A DNA stretch of 26,373 nt from a virus. A program made the position numbers and the translations under genes. The stretch lies in the IMG/VR virus record IMGVR_UViG_3300008113_000312, positions 1-26,373 of that record, one strand, 5' to 3'. Shown piece after piece: positions 15,432 through 25,258 of this stretch; position 1 is the stretch's first letter, and each line of letters opens with the position of its first letter. The notes under the pieces were generated by a model that did no database searches, was not told the origin of the DNA, and worked only from the letters and a program-made list of their open reading frames with translations.

Positions 15432-15457
15432 GTTGCGGTCCTTCAGCAATGTGATAG

Positions 15458-15997
15458 TCAGGCCCAGGAAGCGGTCGGCCGGGTCGGCCACTCGCTCACC
15501 GTCACCGGCGGATCCACCACGATGGCTCTTAACGCCAGCCGGTAGGTGTCGAAGTCCGAACCGTTCACAAGGTGGGGCGTGTTCGACGTGTTGCGCACGC
15601 TGGCCAGGTCAGCCCAGTCGGACTCTTCCAGCAGCTCCTTGGCCCGAGCGGTATTGGCCGCCTTGAACTCCGCATCCTTGCGCGCTTGGTACTCCGCCTC
15701 CTGCGCAGCAGCCGTGTGCACCGTGCCATCCGGGTCGGTGTAGTCGGCGAACACAGGGCCGAGCACGTACTTGGTGTACCAGTAGCCGTCTTCGCCCTGC
15801 TCCACCCCTTGGCGCATCGAGTACTGATAGATCGTGCCGCCCGTCGCCGGCGGGCCTTCCAAGACCGCATCTGCGCCCAGGGCGTCTAGGATCTCGGTGG
15901 TCGTGATCTCCCAGGTTGGACCGTCGTTGGCTTTGATGTAAGAGCGGAACTCGCTCTCAAACATCACCTGCCCCGTGGATCGAATTCTGATTTCCAT
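15458..15997 (-). CDS. Probable tail-fibre assembly protein / chaperone (179 aa)
   Basis: It follows the second receptor-binding-type gene directly, the usual place for a fibre chaperone. The C-terminal third (RAKELLEESDWADLASV, then DFDTYRLALRAIVVDPP and WPTRP) matches the typical pattern of phage tail-assembly chaperone-like proteins: a helix with LLxxxDW, a short helix YRxALR and a Trp-Pro end. The N-terminal part is a separate small domain with acidic and aromatic residues. AAGGA lies 6 nt before the ATG. The chaperone role is inferred from this pattern and from position. Confidence 0.72.
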   Translation of the reverse strand: MEIRIRSTGQVMFESEFRSYIKANDGPTWEITTTEILDALGADAVLEGPPATGGTIYQYSMRQGVEQGEDGYWYTKYVLGPVFADYTDPDGTVHTAAAQEAEYQARKDAEFKAANTARAKELLEESDWADLASVRNTSNTPHLVNGSDFDTYRLALRAIVVDPPVTVSEWPTRPTASWA

Positions 15998-16006
15998 GGC
16001 TGTTCC

Positions 16007-17995
16007 TTATGCGATGGCGATGTACAGATACTGACCCGCCCCGTTGTTGATTGGTGACGCGGTCGCAGTGATCTCAAAACCAGCAGTCCCGTACTGATTG
16101 ACCCAGTTCGTACCGGTTACCTCTGCTGTGGCACTGTTGATCCTGAGGTAAGGCTCGTTGGAGATAGAGACGCCCCGGGCCGTGTCCCATACGAACCAGT
16201 CACTACCAGTACCGTTTGTGCGCTTAATCATCAAAAAACGGAAGCCACTGGTGAAGCCGCAATCGAACTGCAACAACCCGCCGCCGGAGCCAGAGTAGGT
16301 GCCAATCTTGCAGATGCCGGGGGCGGACGCAAACAGATAGGCGACGTAATTGCTGCCGCTACCGTCAAACGTTGAAAGGCTTGCGACCCCATTGAACGCG
16401 GCAAGGTTCAGGTTCGTGGCAGTACCCAATGCAGCCGCCGCTGTGCCTAGCCGCTGGCTTGAGCTATTGAGAACAGCAATTGATCCGCCACCAGCGACAG
16501 GCCAATCGGTACTTGCTCCTCGCGACTTGATGATCACCAACTCAGGGGTGACCCCGAGGTTGTGCGCGACGGTCTGAGTACCCGTGCCACTACCGCTGTA
16601 GCAGACGACATCGAAGAAGCCCGGCGCGCGCCGGAAGCTGTAATTGACCTGTCCACTGAAAGGGGAGAATACAGAGCTTGGCGAATAGCTCGTGTTGTCA
16701 AACCACCGTGCTGGCGCGCCGTAGAAGCCCTCACTATTCGGTGCCGCCGTGTTGAGCGCGTTGGAGATTTCACTGACGCCTGGGGCGGAAACGCCTCTCA
16801 GTCGATCACCAAGGAACCATTTGTAAGACAAACTGGTCGACGCCAAGTTGCCGGTAATCATCATGTCGGTTGTGAAACCTTGCGTGATGGCACCTGACCC
16901 ACCTGTTGTCTGCGGAACGAACACCTGCGTGCCGCTCGTCGGCTTTTTCATCGGGCCGCGACGGATAGCCATGTAGATGTACGTCACGCCCGACTGATTG
17001 ATGTCTGCTGCTGAGCCCGTTATTGTGAGCCCATCGGCCACCGGTGACATCGTGTACCCGGGATTCTCTGCCCCGCTCAAATTGGGCTGCAGCAACCGTT
17101 GGGTCGCACCGTTGGGCAGGCCGCGCATAATGTCTGCAACTTGCCAGTTGTTTGTTGTGCCCGCGGCAACTTTGAACATGATCCACTGCGGCTCCCAGCC
17201 AAACGTCAGCTTCTGGCTAGTGCCGTTGCCGGTATATGAGCCGCACGTAATCACATTGTCCGTACCCGTCAGGCCAAAACCTCCTGCGTCGTGGGCGAAG
17301 AGGTAGGCGACGTAGGTTTCTCCGGATTTGTTTACATTTAGATCGGTGCCCAAAGAAAAAACTGTGCTTGTTGGTGCTGTGTTATTCCAAAGTTGATTGC
17401 CTGCTTGACCGTCACCTGTGGTGTTCAAAAACAGTATTGATTGTTGCGGTAAAAACCCCATTGCCGTGGTTGATCTGTGATATACACCCCAATTGTATAT
17501 ACTATCAGTCGTGCTTTTAATAATGATGCAGCCGGGCACGGAACCAAGATTGTGGGCAACAGTGCGATTTGCGCCTGTCCCCGTATACGTCACAATATCA
17601 AAGAACTTCGGCTGCTTGCGGAATGACCAGGAAGCATAGGTTTCGGCGCTGGTGTTGAGCTTTGCCAGTGCGCCAATTGAAAACCCAGTAGCCCCAAAAG
17701 AAGTCAGGCCAGTAGACTGTGTTGTTTGTGCAGCAGAAGAATTCGACTGGAGGTCGAATGTTGCACCTCTTGTTGTGTCATACAGCGCATGTGCTGTCGC
17801 TCCAGAACGACCCTTCATCCAAACCATCCCGCCCTTGCCAGCCAGGTCAATCCCGTTGGTGATGGTTTGTGCGGCGCCCGTGCCCGTGTAGAGCCACGTC
17901 GAGAAAACGTCCTCGATGTAGACCGGCTGCGCACCGCCAAGCGTCAGGCCAAACCCCTGCGCTGACGCGGCACCTTTGGTTTCAAGCAGCGGCAT
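16007..17995 (-). CDS. Repeat-module receptor-binding/tail protein, DUF7483-like (662 aa)
   Basis: A module of about 200 residues is repeated. Its marks are WSFRKQPKFFDIVTYTGTG / VNYSFRRAPGFFDVVCYSGSG, then TVAHNLG...IIIKS, then YVAYLFA. Related strands recur near the C-terminus (FRFLMIKRTNGTGSDWFVWD). The protein is beta-rich with many Gly/Ser/Thr/Asn and no signal peptide, and it resembles phage virion proteins listed as DUF7483. Lying between the long fibre and the chaperone-like gene, it is probably a tail-spike or host-recognition component. About 180 nt (17341-17520, residues about 159-218) drop to about 42% G+C, unlike the rest of the gene, suggesting exchange of a recognition domain. 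AAGGGG lies 6 nt upstream. Confidence 0.85.
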   Translation of the reverse strand: MPLLETKGAASAQGFGLTLGGAQPVYIEDVFSTWLYTGTGAAQTITNGIDLAGKGGMVWMKGRSGATAHALYDTTRGATFDLQSNSSAAQTTQSTGLTSFGATGFSIGALAKLNTSAETYASWSFRKQPKFFDIVTYTGTGANRTVAHNLGSVPGCIIIKSTTDSIYNWGVYHRSTTAMGFLPQQSILFLNTTGDGQAGNQLWNNTAPTSTVFSLGTDLNVNKSGETYVAYLFAHDAGGFGLTGTDNVITCGSYTGNGTSQKLTFGWEPQWIMFKVAAGTTNNWQVADIMRGLPNGATQRLLQPNLSGAENPGYTMSPVADGLTITGSAADINQSGVTYIYMAIRRGPMKKPTSGTQVFVPQTTGGSGAITQGFTTDMMITGNLASTSLSYKWFLGDRLRGVSAPGVSEISNALNTAAPNSEGFYGAPARWFDNTSYSPSSVFSPFSGQVNYSFRRAPGFFDVVCYSGSGTGTQTVAHNLGVTPELVIIKSRGASTDWPVAGGGSIAVLNSSSQRLGTAAAALGTATNLNLAAFNGVASLSTFDGSGSNYVAYLFASAPGICKIGTYSGSGGGLLQFDCGFTSGFRFLMIKRTNGTGSDWFVWDTARGVSISNEPYLRINSATAEVTGTNWVNQYGTAGFEITATASPINNGAGQYLYIAIA

Positions 17996-18005
17996 CGTCT
18001 ACCCC

Positions 18006-21000
18006 TTATGCGAACTTGGTTTGCGAGGCCAGCACGGTGAACGTGGAGCTGCCGGTCTTGAAGATCGTGTACACGTACACGTCAATGCTGCTCGCGTTGC
18101 CCGCGGCCGGCGCAGTCCCGCCCTGCCACTTCGGCGTCACGCTGCTGCCGTCGACCTGTACCGCGTTGTTGTAGTAGGCGGTCGAGCCCTGCGGTACCAA
18201 GAAGGCCACCGTCATGGACTGCCCAACAGACATCAGGGTGTCGAGACTGGTGCCGCTCGATCCGCGGAAGTTCACCGTCCAGTTGCCGGTGGCGTTGCCG
18301 GTGTAGTACAGAACCGACTGCGTCGTGACGTCGAAGTTGATTGTCCCGGTGGCATTCAGAGCAGTGACCGTGGCCGCTTCCGCAATGTCAGAGAACACAG
18401 CAGCGACCGCACTTGCCGAGCCATTGAATGTCGCGGTTGCATTGAACGTCTGGGCAGCACTGAAGGTCTGCGCAGTTCCAAGCGCAGCCAGGGTGCTGTT
18501 GGCATCAGGCAGCGTGTACGTGCGAGCAGCGGACGGACCGCTGATTGTCAGGGCCTGCGTGATCGTAGGAACCGTCGTGTTCGCATCCGGCAGCGTGATC
18601 GTCCGCGCTGCGCTGGGGCCGGTGAAGGTGAGCTGCTGCGCAGAGATCGGGATGTTGGTGTTTGCGTCAGGAACGGTGATCGTGCGGTTACCTGACAAAG
18701 CTGCCGGAGTAATCGTGGCGCGCCAAGCATTGACCCCAGCCGCGCGGCCGGTGACGACGATGCCGTCTTGACCGGTGGTTGTAGACGTGAGGAACGTGAC
18801 GCCACTGGCGTTGCCAAAGGTCTTGGCGCCGCTGAATGTCTGGGTGTCTTCCAGGGTCGCAACGGTGCGAGTTGCAGAGCCGTTGCCAAACGAAAGGACG
18901 CCGCCAAAGTATCCGATCTGACCTGCCGTAGCGCCGGCTGCGCTAAGCGAAAGAATAGGGGTGGTCAGCGTCTTGTTGGTCAGCGTTTGGAAATCGGTGG
19001 TGCCGACAATCGTGCCACTAGGGGCAGTAAGAGATGTGCCCCATGCGCTTCCCGTGGACACTGCGATGCCCGCGCTGGGGTACACCATGGTCGAGCTTGC
19101 AGCGATAGTGATGCTGCCAGCGCCGTTGGTGATGGAGATCCCAGAGCCGGCCGTGAGTGTGGCGCGAGTAAAGCCGCTGCCGTTGCCGATATCGAGTTGG
19201 CCGTTGCTGGGGGTTGAGGTCAAGCCCGTGCCACCGTTGGCCACTGGAAGCGTACCGGTAACACCGGACGTCAGGCTGACGTTCGTGATGGTGTTGCTTG
19301 CGCCGCTGATGGTCTTGTTCGTCAGCGTGTCGGTCGTAGCCCGACCCACAAGCGTGTCAGTGCTTGTCGGCAGGGTCAGCGTACCGGTGTTGACGATCGT
19401 GCTAATCGTGGGGGACGTGAGCGTTTTGTTCGTCAGCGTCTGAGTGCCAGTGGTCGTGACGTTAGGCACCGTGCTGCTGGTCCAGCTCACGCTCAGGCCG
19501 GGGATGCGGAACGACGTGATCGAGGCGTTACCAATCGTCACCTCGTTGGACACCGTGGCAGAAGATGCCGCGGCGTTGTAGCCGATGATGATGTTGTTGG
19601 AGCCGGTCGTCAGGTCGTTCGTGCCGGACGATCCTGCGCTGTCGCCGATGGTGACGTTCTGCGATCCAGTCGAGATCTTGTCGCCAGACTGGAAACCGAC
19701 AGTGACGTTGTTGTCGCCGGTTGTGATCGCGTACAAGCTCTGCGAGCCGATCGCCGTGTTGCTAGAAGCAACAATTGAAGTGTTAGAAACGTTGTAGCCG
19801 GCCTGGTATCCAACATAGGTGTTGTTCGTGCCGGTGTTGCCGCCCTCGGCCCGACCGGCCTGAACGCCGATATGGACGTTCTGAGCGCCAGTCGACCCCT
19901 GACCTGAGAAGAGGCCAGCATTGATCGTCGAAGAACCAGAGGTTCCGCTCTGGTACCCGATAGAAAGCGTCACGCCGTTGTCGGCAATGGGAACTGCAAT
20001 CGTGCTCCAAGACAAAGTGCCCGAGCCGTTGGTGGTCAACACCTGACTGGCAGAACCATCCGCTGCTGGCAGGGTCCAGGTCACGTTGGACGCCACAGTG
20101 GCCGGGGCCTGGAAGGCCACCCAGTTGCTCGAATCAGCGTCGGCAAACCGAAGGTCGGTTTGCGCATTGAGCGTCAGGTCGCCGGTCATCGCGCCGCCGG
20201 TCAGCGGCAGGTAGCCAGCGGCAGGCAGGTAAGCCGCCTGCCACGCGGTACCGGAGTACACGCGCATCTCGCCGGCCACACTGTTCCAGTACAGGGCGCC
20301 GGTCAGCAGCGGGTTGCCGTCGTTGTCGACCGTTGGATTGGACGTCTTGCTGCCCAGGTATCGGTCATCGAACTCGTCGTAGCTGTTGGCTGCGGCGGTT
20401 GCGCTGTTGGCCGCGGCCGTGGCGCTACCAGCGGCGGCAGTCGCGCTGTTGGCGGCGTTGAGCTCACTGGCGGCAGCGGCCGACGCGGAGGCAGCCGCGC
20501 TGGTGGCGCTGCCCAGGATCGAGTCCACGTAGAACTTGGTGGCCGCATCCTGGTTGGCCGTGGGGTCGGCCATGCCGGTGATCTTGTTGGACCCCATGGC
20601 GATCGCGCCGGACATCGTGCCGCCGCTCAGGTTGAGCTTGAGCGCCAGGGCGGTGTCGACCTCGGTCTTGGTGTAGGCGTCGGTGATGCCGTAGCCGGAG
20701 ATCGTGGTTGGGTTGGTGCCGCCGGTTGCCCGGCCCCACTGGTCGACGGTGATCGAGCGGTACGTGCCGGCCGTCACGCCGGTGGTGGCCAGGTCGAGCT
20801 CGTCAGCGCCCGCAACAATGCGCGAGCTCGAGGCGGTGTTGACGTTGAGCGTGTTGCCGGTCTTGGTCATGCCGGTGCCGGCAATGACCTGGCCAGCGCC
20901 GGAGAACTGCACCCAGGTGACCGAGGTGCTGCCCAGCGTGCCGCCGGCCGTGACCGTGCACACGTAGCCGTTGTTCGCGCCGGCCGTGCCGGCCTCGACG

Positions 21001-21992
21001 AACGAGTAGGCGTGGACCAGCTCGTCCCAAGTGTTGGCGTCAGCCGAACGCGCCCACGAGCCTGCGGCAACTACGTAGATGCCGTTCTCAGACGCGGTGG
21101 ACTGGTCCTTGACCAGCACCCGGTCGCCAGCGATCACGGCCACGCCGTCGATCGTCTGCGTGCCGGACAGCGTGATGTTGGCGGTCGTAGCCACCCTGCA
21201 GCTTGCCTTGGCGTCCAGGCCCTGCACCGAGTTGTCGACGTAGATCTTGGTCGCTGCGTCCTGCGCATTGACCGGGTCTCCCATGCCCGTGATGCGGTTG
21301 GTGCCCATCGCAATGGCACCGGACATGGTGCCACCGGTCAGGTTGAGCTTCAGCGCGTCCTGCGTGTCGACGTAAGCCTTGTTGGCCGCGTCGCCGTTGT
21401 TGGTCGGGTTGGGCAGGTTGATGATGGTCGCGGAGCTCCCCGCGTCCATGTCGAGCTGGCCATTGATCGTGACGTTGTTGAACTGGCTGGTGCCGCTGGT
21501 GGCCGTGACGTTGCCCGTCACGTTACCCGTCAGGTTGCCAGTCACGTTGCCCGTGACGTTACCGGTGAGGTTGCCAGTGACGTTGCCGGTCAGACCCGAG
21601 CTGGCGGACAGCGTGGTGAACGCGCCAGACGACGGCGTGGTGCCGCCGATCGGCGTGTTGTTGATCGTGCCGCCGGCGATCGTGACAGCCGAGCCCAGGC
21701 CAGCCGTGCCGTTGACTGAGAGGTTGGTGAAGCTGCCGGCCGCGCGTGTGGTCGCGCCGATGGGCGTGCTGTCGATCGTCGAGCTCGTGATGGCCAGGCT
21801 CTGCAGCGCGCTCGATGCAATCAGCGCCGTGCCGCCGGCGTTGATCATCGCGACCTTGTAGCCGTTCCCGGTCAGTGTCGGCAGCAGATTGAAACCCGCG
21901 GTGATGGAGTCCAGCTCCGAGCGCATCGCGGTTGACGAACCCGGCGAATTGGGCGTCGGGTACGTTGTATGGTTGTAGTAAGAATTCGACAT
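18006..21992 (-). CDS. Long modular tail fibre (1328 aa)
   Basis: The N-terminus (SNSYYNHTTYPTPNSPGSST) is a typical virion-attachment start for fibres. In order follow a TGN repeat (134-162), two LTGGTMSGAIAMG...AATKxYVD modules, and an Ala-rich helix leading to YLGSKTSNPTVDNDG (about 498-575). Next comes a beta-roll with GYQAG/IG-type repeats, as in trimeric autotransporter heads (about 685-820), then LTNKTLTSPTIS and LPVANGGTGLTS modules (about 850-1010). The C-terminal globular end would be the receptor tip. All are common in trimeric phage fibres. The start overlaps the nozzle stop as TGATG, with GAGGA 8 nt upstream. The receptor is unknown. Confidence 0.92.
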   Translation of the reverse strand: MSNSYYNHTTYPTPNSPGSSTAMRSELDSITAGFNLLPTLTGNGYKVAMINAGGTALIASSALQSLAITSSTIDSTPIGATTRAAGSFTNLSVNGTAGLGSAVTIAGGTINNTPIGGTTPSSGAFTTLSASSGLTGNVTGNLTGNVTGNVTGNLTGNVTGNVTATSGTSQFNNVTINGQLDMDAGSSATIINLPNPTNNGDAANKAYVDTQDALKLNLTGGTMSGAIAMGTNRITGMGDPVNAQDAATKIYVDNSVQGLDAKASCRVATTANITLSGTQTIDGVAVIAGDRVLVKDQSTASENGIYVVAAGSWARSADANTWDELVHAYSFVEAGTAGANNGYVCTVTAGGTLGSTSVTWVQFSGAGQVIAGTGMTKTGNTLNVNTASSSRIVAGADELDLATTGVTAGTYRSITVDQWGRATGGTNPTTISGYGITDAYTKTEVDTALALKLNLSGGTMSGAIAMGSNKITGMADPTANQDAATKFYVDSILGSATSAAASASAAAASELNAANSATAAAGSATAAANSATAAANSYDEFDDRYLGSKTSNPTVDNDGNPLLTGALYWNSVAGEMRVYSGTAWQAAYLPAAGYLPLTGGAMTGDLTLNAQTDLRFADADSSNWVAFQAPATVASNVTWTLPAADGSASQVLTTNGSGTLSWSTIAVPIADNGVTLSIGYQSGTSGSSTINAGLFSGQGSTGAQNVHIGVQAGRAEGGNTGTNNTYVGYQAGYNVSNTSIVASSNTAIGSQSLYAITTGDNNVTVGFQSGDKISTGSQNVTIGDSAGSSGTNDLTTGSNNIIIGYNAAASSATVSNEVTIGNASITSFRIPGLSVSWTSSTVPNVTTTGTQTLTNKTLTSPTISTIVNTGTLTLPTSTDTLVGRATTDTLTNKTISGASNTITNVSLTSGVTGTLPVANGGTGLTSTPSNGQLDIGNGSGFTRATLTAGSGISITNGAGSITIAASSTMVYPSAGIAVSTGSAWGTSLTAPSGTIVGTTDFQTLTNKTLTTPILSLSAAGATAGQIGYFGGVLSFGNGSATRTVATLEDTQTFSGAKTFGNASGVTFLTSTTTGQDGIVVTGRAAGVNAWRATITPAALSGNRTITVPDANTNIPISAQQLTFTGPSAARTITLPDANTTVPTITQALTISGPSAARTYTLPDANSTLAALGTAQTFSAAQTFNATATFNGSASAVAAVFSDIAEAATVTALNATGTINFDVTTQSVLYYTGNATGNWTVNFRGSSGTSLDTLMSVGQSMTVAFLVPQGSTAYYNNAVQVDGSSVTPKWQGGTAPAAGNASSIDVYVYTIFKTGSSTFTVLASQTKFA
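21507..21593 (-). repeat. In-frame TGN tandem repeat in the tail fibre
   Basis: Seven TGN units alternating with L or V are encoded by 12-nt copies. Copy number could vary without frameshift, altering shaft length. It has no spacer structure, so it is not CRISPR-like. Confidence 0.85.
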
Positions 21993-24043
21993 CAGCGCAG
22001 TCCTCGACGCATGGTGTAGTGCACGATGATGGTGTTCACCGTGAACTGCTCAAATAGATCCGAAGCACAAGAGATTCGGATTGCGATGTTCTCCGCCGTG
22101 CCGCTCACCTCCACTTCAGAGGGGGTCACGTCAGAGCCGTCCCAGACGAAGTTGTCCCAGATCATGGAGTCCCAGTAGCTCGAGCGCAGGTCCGCTTCGT
22201 AGGTGGAATCAAGCGCCTGCGGGATCTCGGAACGCCGATACCCAAGGTCGTACCCGAACTGGATCTCGGCGTAGTAGTTGCCGGAAAGCTCGACGCTTCC
22301 ACGGCGGTAACGCTTGAGGATTCGAGGGGATTTAACCGAGTCGTAGACCAGGTTGAAGCTGGCCGGGATCACGTTTCCATCGAAGCTGGTCCCCACGTCG
22401 AGCTGGTAGACGTAGCCGTTGTCCGAGCCGAAGAACGAGACGGCGTTGCCGTTTGCGTTCTCGCCCTCCACACAGACCAGGACCGGGTTGGCGAACTCCA
22501 CCGGCATGGTGCCCAGCAGCTTGCCGTTGACCATCGTCATGTAGACGCCAGTGGCATCGCTGAAGAACACCCGGTACTGACCCTTGACCCGGCTCAGCGA
22601 GCTGGCCGTGGCCGTGTTGATCCTGTTCTCCAGGTACGGCCGCAGGTTCATCGTCAGAGACGCCGGCAAGAAGTTGCCGAAGTTCAGCGTCGTGCCCAGG
22701 CCGATGATCCCGCGGTCATCCAGCACGTAAGCCTGGTCCATGTTCTGCGCGGTGTACGGCACGGCGCCGGTACCGGTGTTGAACGTGGACAGCGCGAAGT
22801 TGGCTTCGCTGGTGCCGTACAGCACCGACGTGTCGCGCCTGGTGTAGACGCCCAGCGCGCCCGAGGACTGGTCGCCGGGCAGCACGATCAGGTTGGTGAT
22901 CTGCGCAGCCAGGGCAATCTCGCCAGCGCCAAGCACCGGGTCCCAGCGGTAGGGGTCACCTAGTGCAGAGAACTGCAGCGAAGCACCGAACGACAAGAAC
23001 AGGTGCTGCTTGTGCACCGCAATGTGCGTCGGCTTGTCGTTGGGCATCGTTGAGTTGATCGGCACAAACGTCGTGCCGTCGAACTCGAATGCCCGGTTCT
23101 TGCCGTCGCAACCGTACAGGCGGTAGTTCGCATCCCCGCCGCCGAAGTTGCCGACCACGGTCTCAAAGCGGCCATCCTTGGCCAGCGTGATGGCGGCCTG
23201 CGTGCCGTCGGCGTCCGCGCTGTGCGTGCCGCCCACGCGAAGCTGCTCGTTGTTCTGGAAGGTCCCGGTGATCGACGCGAAGATCAGCCGGCCAGCAGCG
23301 TCGTTGGTCGACCAAGCTCCAGACTCAATGACAACCCGCTTGACCACGCCGGTAGCGCCGCTAGTGTTCCCGACGACCGTATTGCCGTCGACGATCGCCT
23401 GCGTACCGTTGTCGAACTTGAGCTCGAAGCCCAGGTCGACTTTGGTCCAGCCGCTGCTTGAAGACTTGTACATCTCGGCAGCAGTCGCACCGGCGTTGTT
23501 GCGCCAGGCGTAGACGGTGCCGTTGTAGATGGCCACACCCAGAATGCCGCCAGAACCCGGCACCACCTGAATGCTCGTGCGGTATTCGTCGGCCGCCAGG
23601 TTGCGGTACTGGGCGTCGATCAGGCCGTCGGCACTGACGCCGGCTATATCTGTGATGGTGCCGACCTGCACCGCCGATATGGAGATGCCCTCCTGCTCAA
23701 CGAAGGTGCCGGTCTGGCGGGTGACCACGACATCGCTGCCGGCCACCGCAATGACCTTGCCGGTGGCCGCTGACGTCATACCGGTGACGGTGTTGCCCAC
23801 GGCGACCGCGCCGGTCAGCGTGCAGGTCAGGATGTTGTACAGCGCATCAGATGGGCTGGGCCGGCCGTCGAATCGCTCATAGCCGGCGATGCGGGTGTAG
23901 CCGCCGTTGACGTTGCACTCGAAGTTCGCTGCCTTGCGCGCGAAGCCGGGCGGCAGCGTCAGAGTCGGGGTGACCTGATCCAGTCCGCCACCCAGGCGGA
24001 TCAGTTCGTATTGAACGCGAGGGAGCTGGGCTGCTGTGGCCAT
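21992..24043 (-). CDS. Tail nozzle / tubular-B-like protein (683 aa)
   Basis: The length and beta-rich make-up, the location just after a connector-type gene, and the N-terminal LIRLGGGLDQVTPTLTLPPG followed by NFECNVNGGYTRIAGYERF match podovirus tail nozzle (T7 gp12-type) proteins. These form the beta-propeller tip through which DNA exits. Two inserted beta modules carry the sign SAATG/TSGATG (about residues 83-121 and 219-270), as often seen in phage virion proteins. The C-terminus (VHYTMRRGLR) overlaps the fibre start by one base. AAGG lies 7 nt upstream. The fold assignment is inferred, not aligned. Confidence 0.82.
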   Translation of the reverse strand: MATAAQLPRVQYELIRLGGGLDQVTPTLTLPPGFARKAANFECNVNGGYTRIAGYERFDGRPSPSDALYNILTCTLTGAVAVGNTVTGMTSAATGKVIAVAGSDVVVTRQTGTFVEQEGISISAVQVGTITDIAGVSADGLIDAQYRNLAADEYRTSIQVVPGSGGILGVAIYNGTVYAWRNNAGATAAEMYKSSSSGWTKVDLGFELKFDNGTQAIVDGNTVVGNTSGATGVVKRVVIESGAWSTNDAAGRLIFASITGTFQNNEQLRVGGTHSADADGTQAAITLAKDGRFETVVGNFGGGDANYRLYGCDGKNRAFEFDGTTFVPINSTMPNDKPTHIAVHKQHLFLSFGASLQFSALGDPYRWDPVLGAGEIALAAQITNLIVLPGDQSSGALGVYTRRDTSVLYGTSEANFALSTFNTGTGAVPYTAQNMDQAYVLDDRGIIGLGTTLNFGNFLPASLTMNLRPYLENRINTATASSLSRVKGQYRVFFSDATGVYMTMVNGKLLGTMPVEFANPVLVCVEGENANGNAVSFFGSDNGYVYQLDVGTSFDGNVIPASFNLVYDSVKSPRILKRYRRGSVELSGNYYAEIQFGYDLGYRRSEIPQALDSTYEADLRSSYWDSMIWDNFVWDGSDVTPSEVEVSGTAENIAIRISCASDLFEQFTVNTIIVHYTMRRGLR

Positions 24044-24052
24044 CTCTACGCC

Positions 24053-24748
24053 TTACGCGAGCGGGTTCCCAAGGTAGAGCCCGGGCAGTTGCTCGCGCTC
24101 GAGCTGGTTCATCAACCGGCTGAATTCAGTGTTGCCACGAGTCAGGACCTCGGGCGCAGCCTCGTACAGGCCATAGAACTGCATGGCCTTGTAGACGATG
24201 ACCATGTGCAGGTGAGACGGGATCTCCGGCACGTCGGTGTTGGCCGACAGCGAAGTCGGCAGGCACTGGTACTCGCCGCTGATCTTGTAGACGTCGTTGG
24301 GCACCTGGCCCAGCATGACGGCCTTGCCCTGCGGATTGATCGCGAAGACAACCGGCCGGCCGTCCACCTGCACGTTGAAGCGGTAGGTGTTGCGGAAGAC
24401 CTGGTACTCCCACTCCACCAGCCACTGCTCATCCTGCACGCCGATGCTGACCCGTTGGCAGCGGAAGGTATCCGGCCACCAGTAGCGCAGGTCAGTCATC
24501 AGGTTGCCGGTGACGGTGTTGGTGGTGCTGAACGGCAGGTAGTCACCCGTGCTGGCCACCGTGTTGAATGCGAACTGCTTGCGCATCCAGCCCCAGTTGT
24601 CGAACATCCCCTGGATCTCGACGTATGCGTCGTTGGTCCAGTTGACCAGCTTGGCATACATGCCGGTCTGGCCCGTCACAGAGGACGGGCCGCCACCAGT
24701 GACGCCGCACTCGACGGCCAGGCGTTGCGCAAGCTGCAGGAAGTTCAT
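24053..24748 (-). CDS. Head-tail adaptor / tubular-A-like protein (231 aa)
   Basis: The N-terminus (MNFLQLAQRLAVECGVTGGG) and NWTNDAYVEIQGMFDNWGWMR form a helical bundle start typical of podovirus adaptors (T7 gp11/P22 gp4-like). A beta-rich centre follows (YQVFRNTYRFNVQVDGRPVV) and then a helical C-terminus (AMQFYGLYEAAPEVLTRG). It sits between a head-associated gene and the nozzle, exactly where adaptors are found. It should bridge portal and nozzle. The Shine-Dalgarno is weak, and the ATG follows the previous stop by a few bases, so reinitiation is likely. Confidence 0.83.
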   Translation of the reverse strand: MNFLQLAQRLAVECGVTGGGPSSVTGQTGMYAKLVNWTNDAYVEIQGMFDNWGWMRKQFAFNTVASTGDYLPFSTTNTVTGNLMTDLRYWWPDTFRCQRVSIGVQDEQWLVEWEYQVFRNTYRFNVQVDGRPVVFAINPQGKAVMLGQVPNDVYKISGEYQCLPTSLSANTDVPEIPSHLHMVIVYKAMQFYGLYEAAPEVLTRGNTEFSRLMNQLEREQLPGLYLGNPLA

Positions 24749-24751
24749 GTC

Positions 24752-25231
24752 TTAGATGGGGTTCTTCAGGAGCTGCTTGAGCCAGGGCACGCCTTGCTTC
24801 GGATTCGGATCGTGCATGACCTGGAACGGGTACGTGAGAGACAGCACATTTTCTTCCTGGAATCCCATGCTTCCATCGGGACTCACCACCTTGCGCTGAC
24901 GCACACGCGACTGCTTGGCTTGCGCCAGAACGGCGACGTGATACCGGCGCAGCTTCGCTGTCTCGCCGCGGATCACCATTCGATAGTCGCCGTTCACATT
25001 GACCTCGACGAACGATGCCTCGTTCTCGTTGTTGGGTTCGTTGAAGAAGACCTCCAGCTCATCGCGCATGAACATCTCTTGGTCGATCTGGTCGGTGCGG
25101 ATCACGCGGTCGGTGTCGATCTCGACGCCGCCAGGTGCCGACGCTTCGGCCGCAGACGTGACTTTGCCGACGATCTCTACGTCGTCCGATGCGACAGAGC
25201 GGTTGCGCTCGTAGCTGTTGATCTTGCTCAT
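24752..25231 (-). CDS. Probable head-associated protein (159 aa)
   Basis: This is an acidic-to-mixed soluble protein. Its beta-rich middle (VEVNVNGDYRMVIRGETAKL) and basic helix (HVAVLAQAKQSRVRQRKV) are followed by a conserved-looking end (NVLSLTYPFQVMHDPNPKQG). It lies between the capsid block and the adaptor. AAGGAG lies 8 nt before the start. I do not recognise a family; completion, decoration or scaffold-like roles are possible. Confidence 0.72.
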   Translation of the reverse strand: MSKINSYERNRSVASDDVEIVGKVTSAAEASAPGGVEIDTDRVIRTDQIDQEMFMRDELEVFFNEPNNENEASFVEVNVNGDYRMVIRGETAKLRRYHVAVLAQAKQSRVRQRKVVSPDGSMGFQEENVLSLTYPFQVMHDPNPKQGVPWLKQLLKNPI

Positions 25232-25258
25232 GGTTGGGTCTCCTTGGGGTTACAGGGC

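Noticed and set aside
15432-15491. GTG start adding 20 residues to the ferritin-like gene
   Set aside because: Poor ribosome site and overlap with the upstream gene; ATG 15431 has AAGGA at proper spacing.
21507-21593. CRISPR-like repeats in the tail fibre
   Set aside because: Twelve-nt direct units without spacers, in frame with a TGN peptide repeat.
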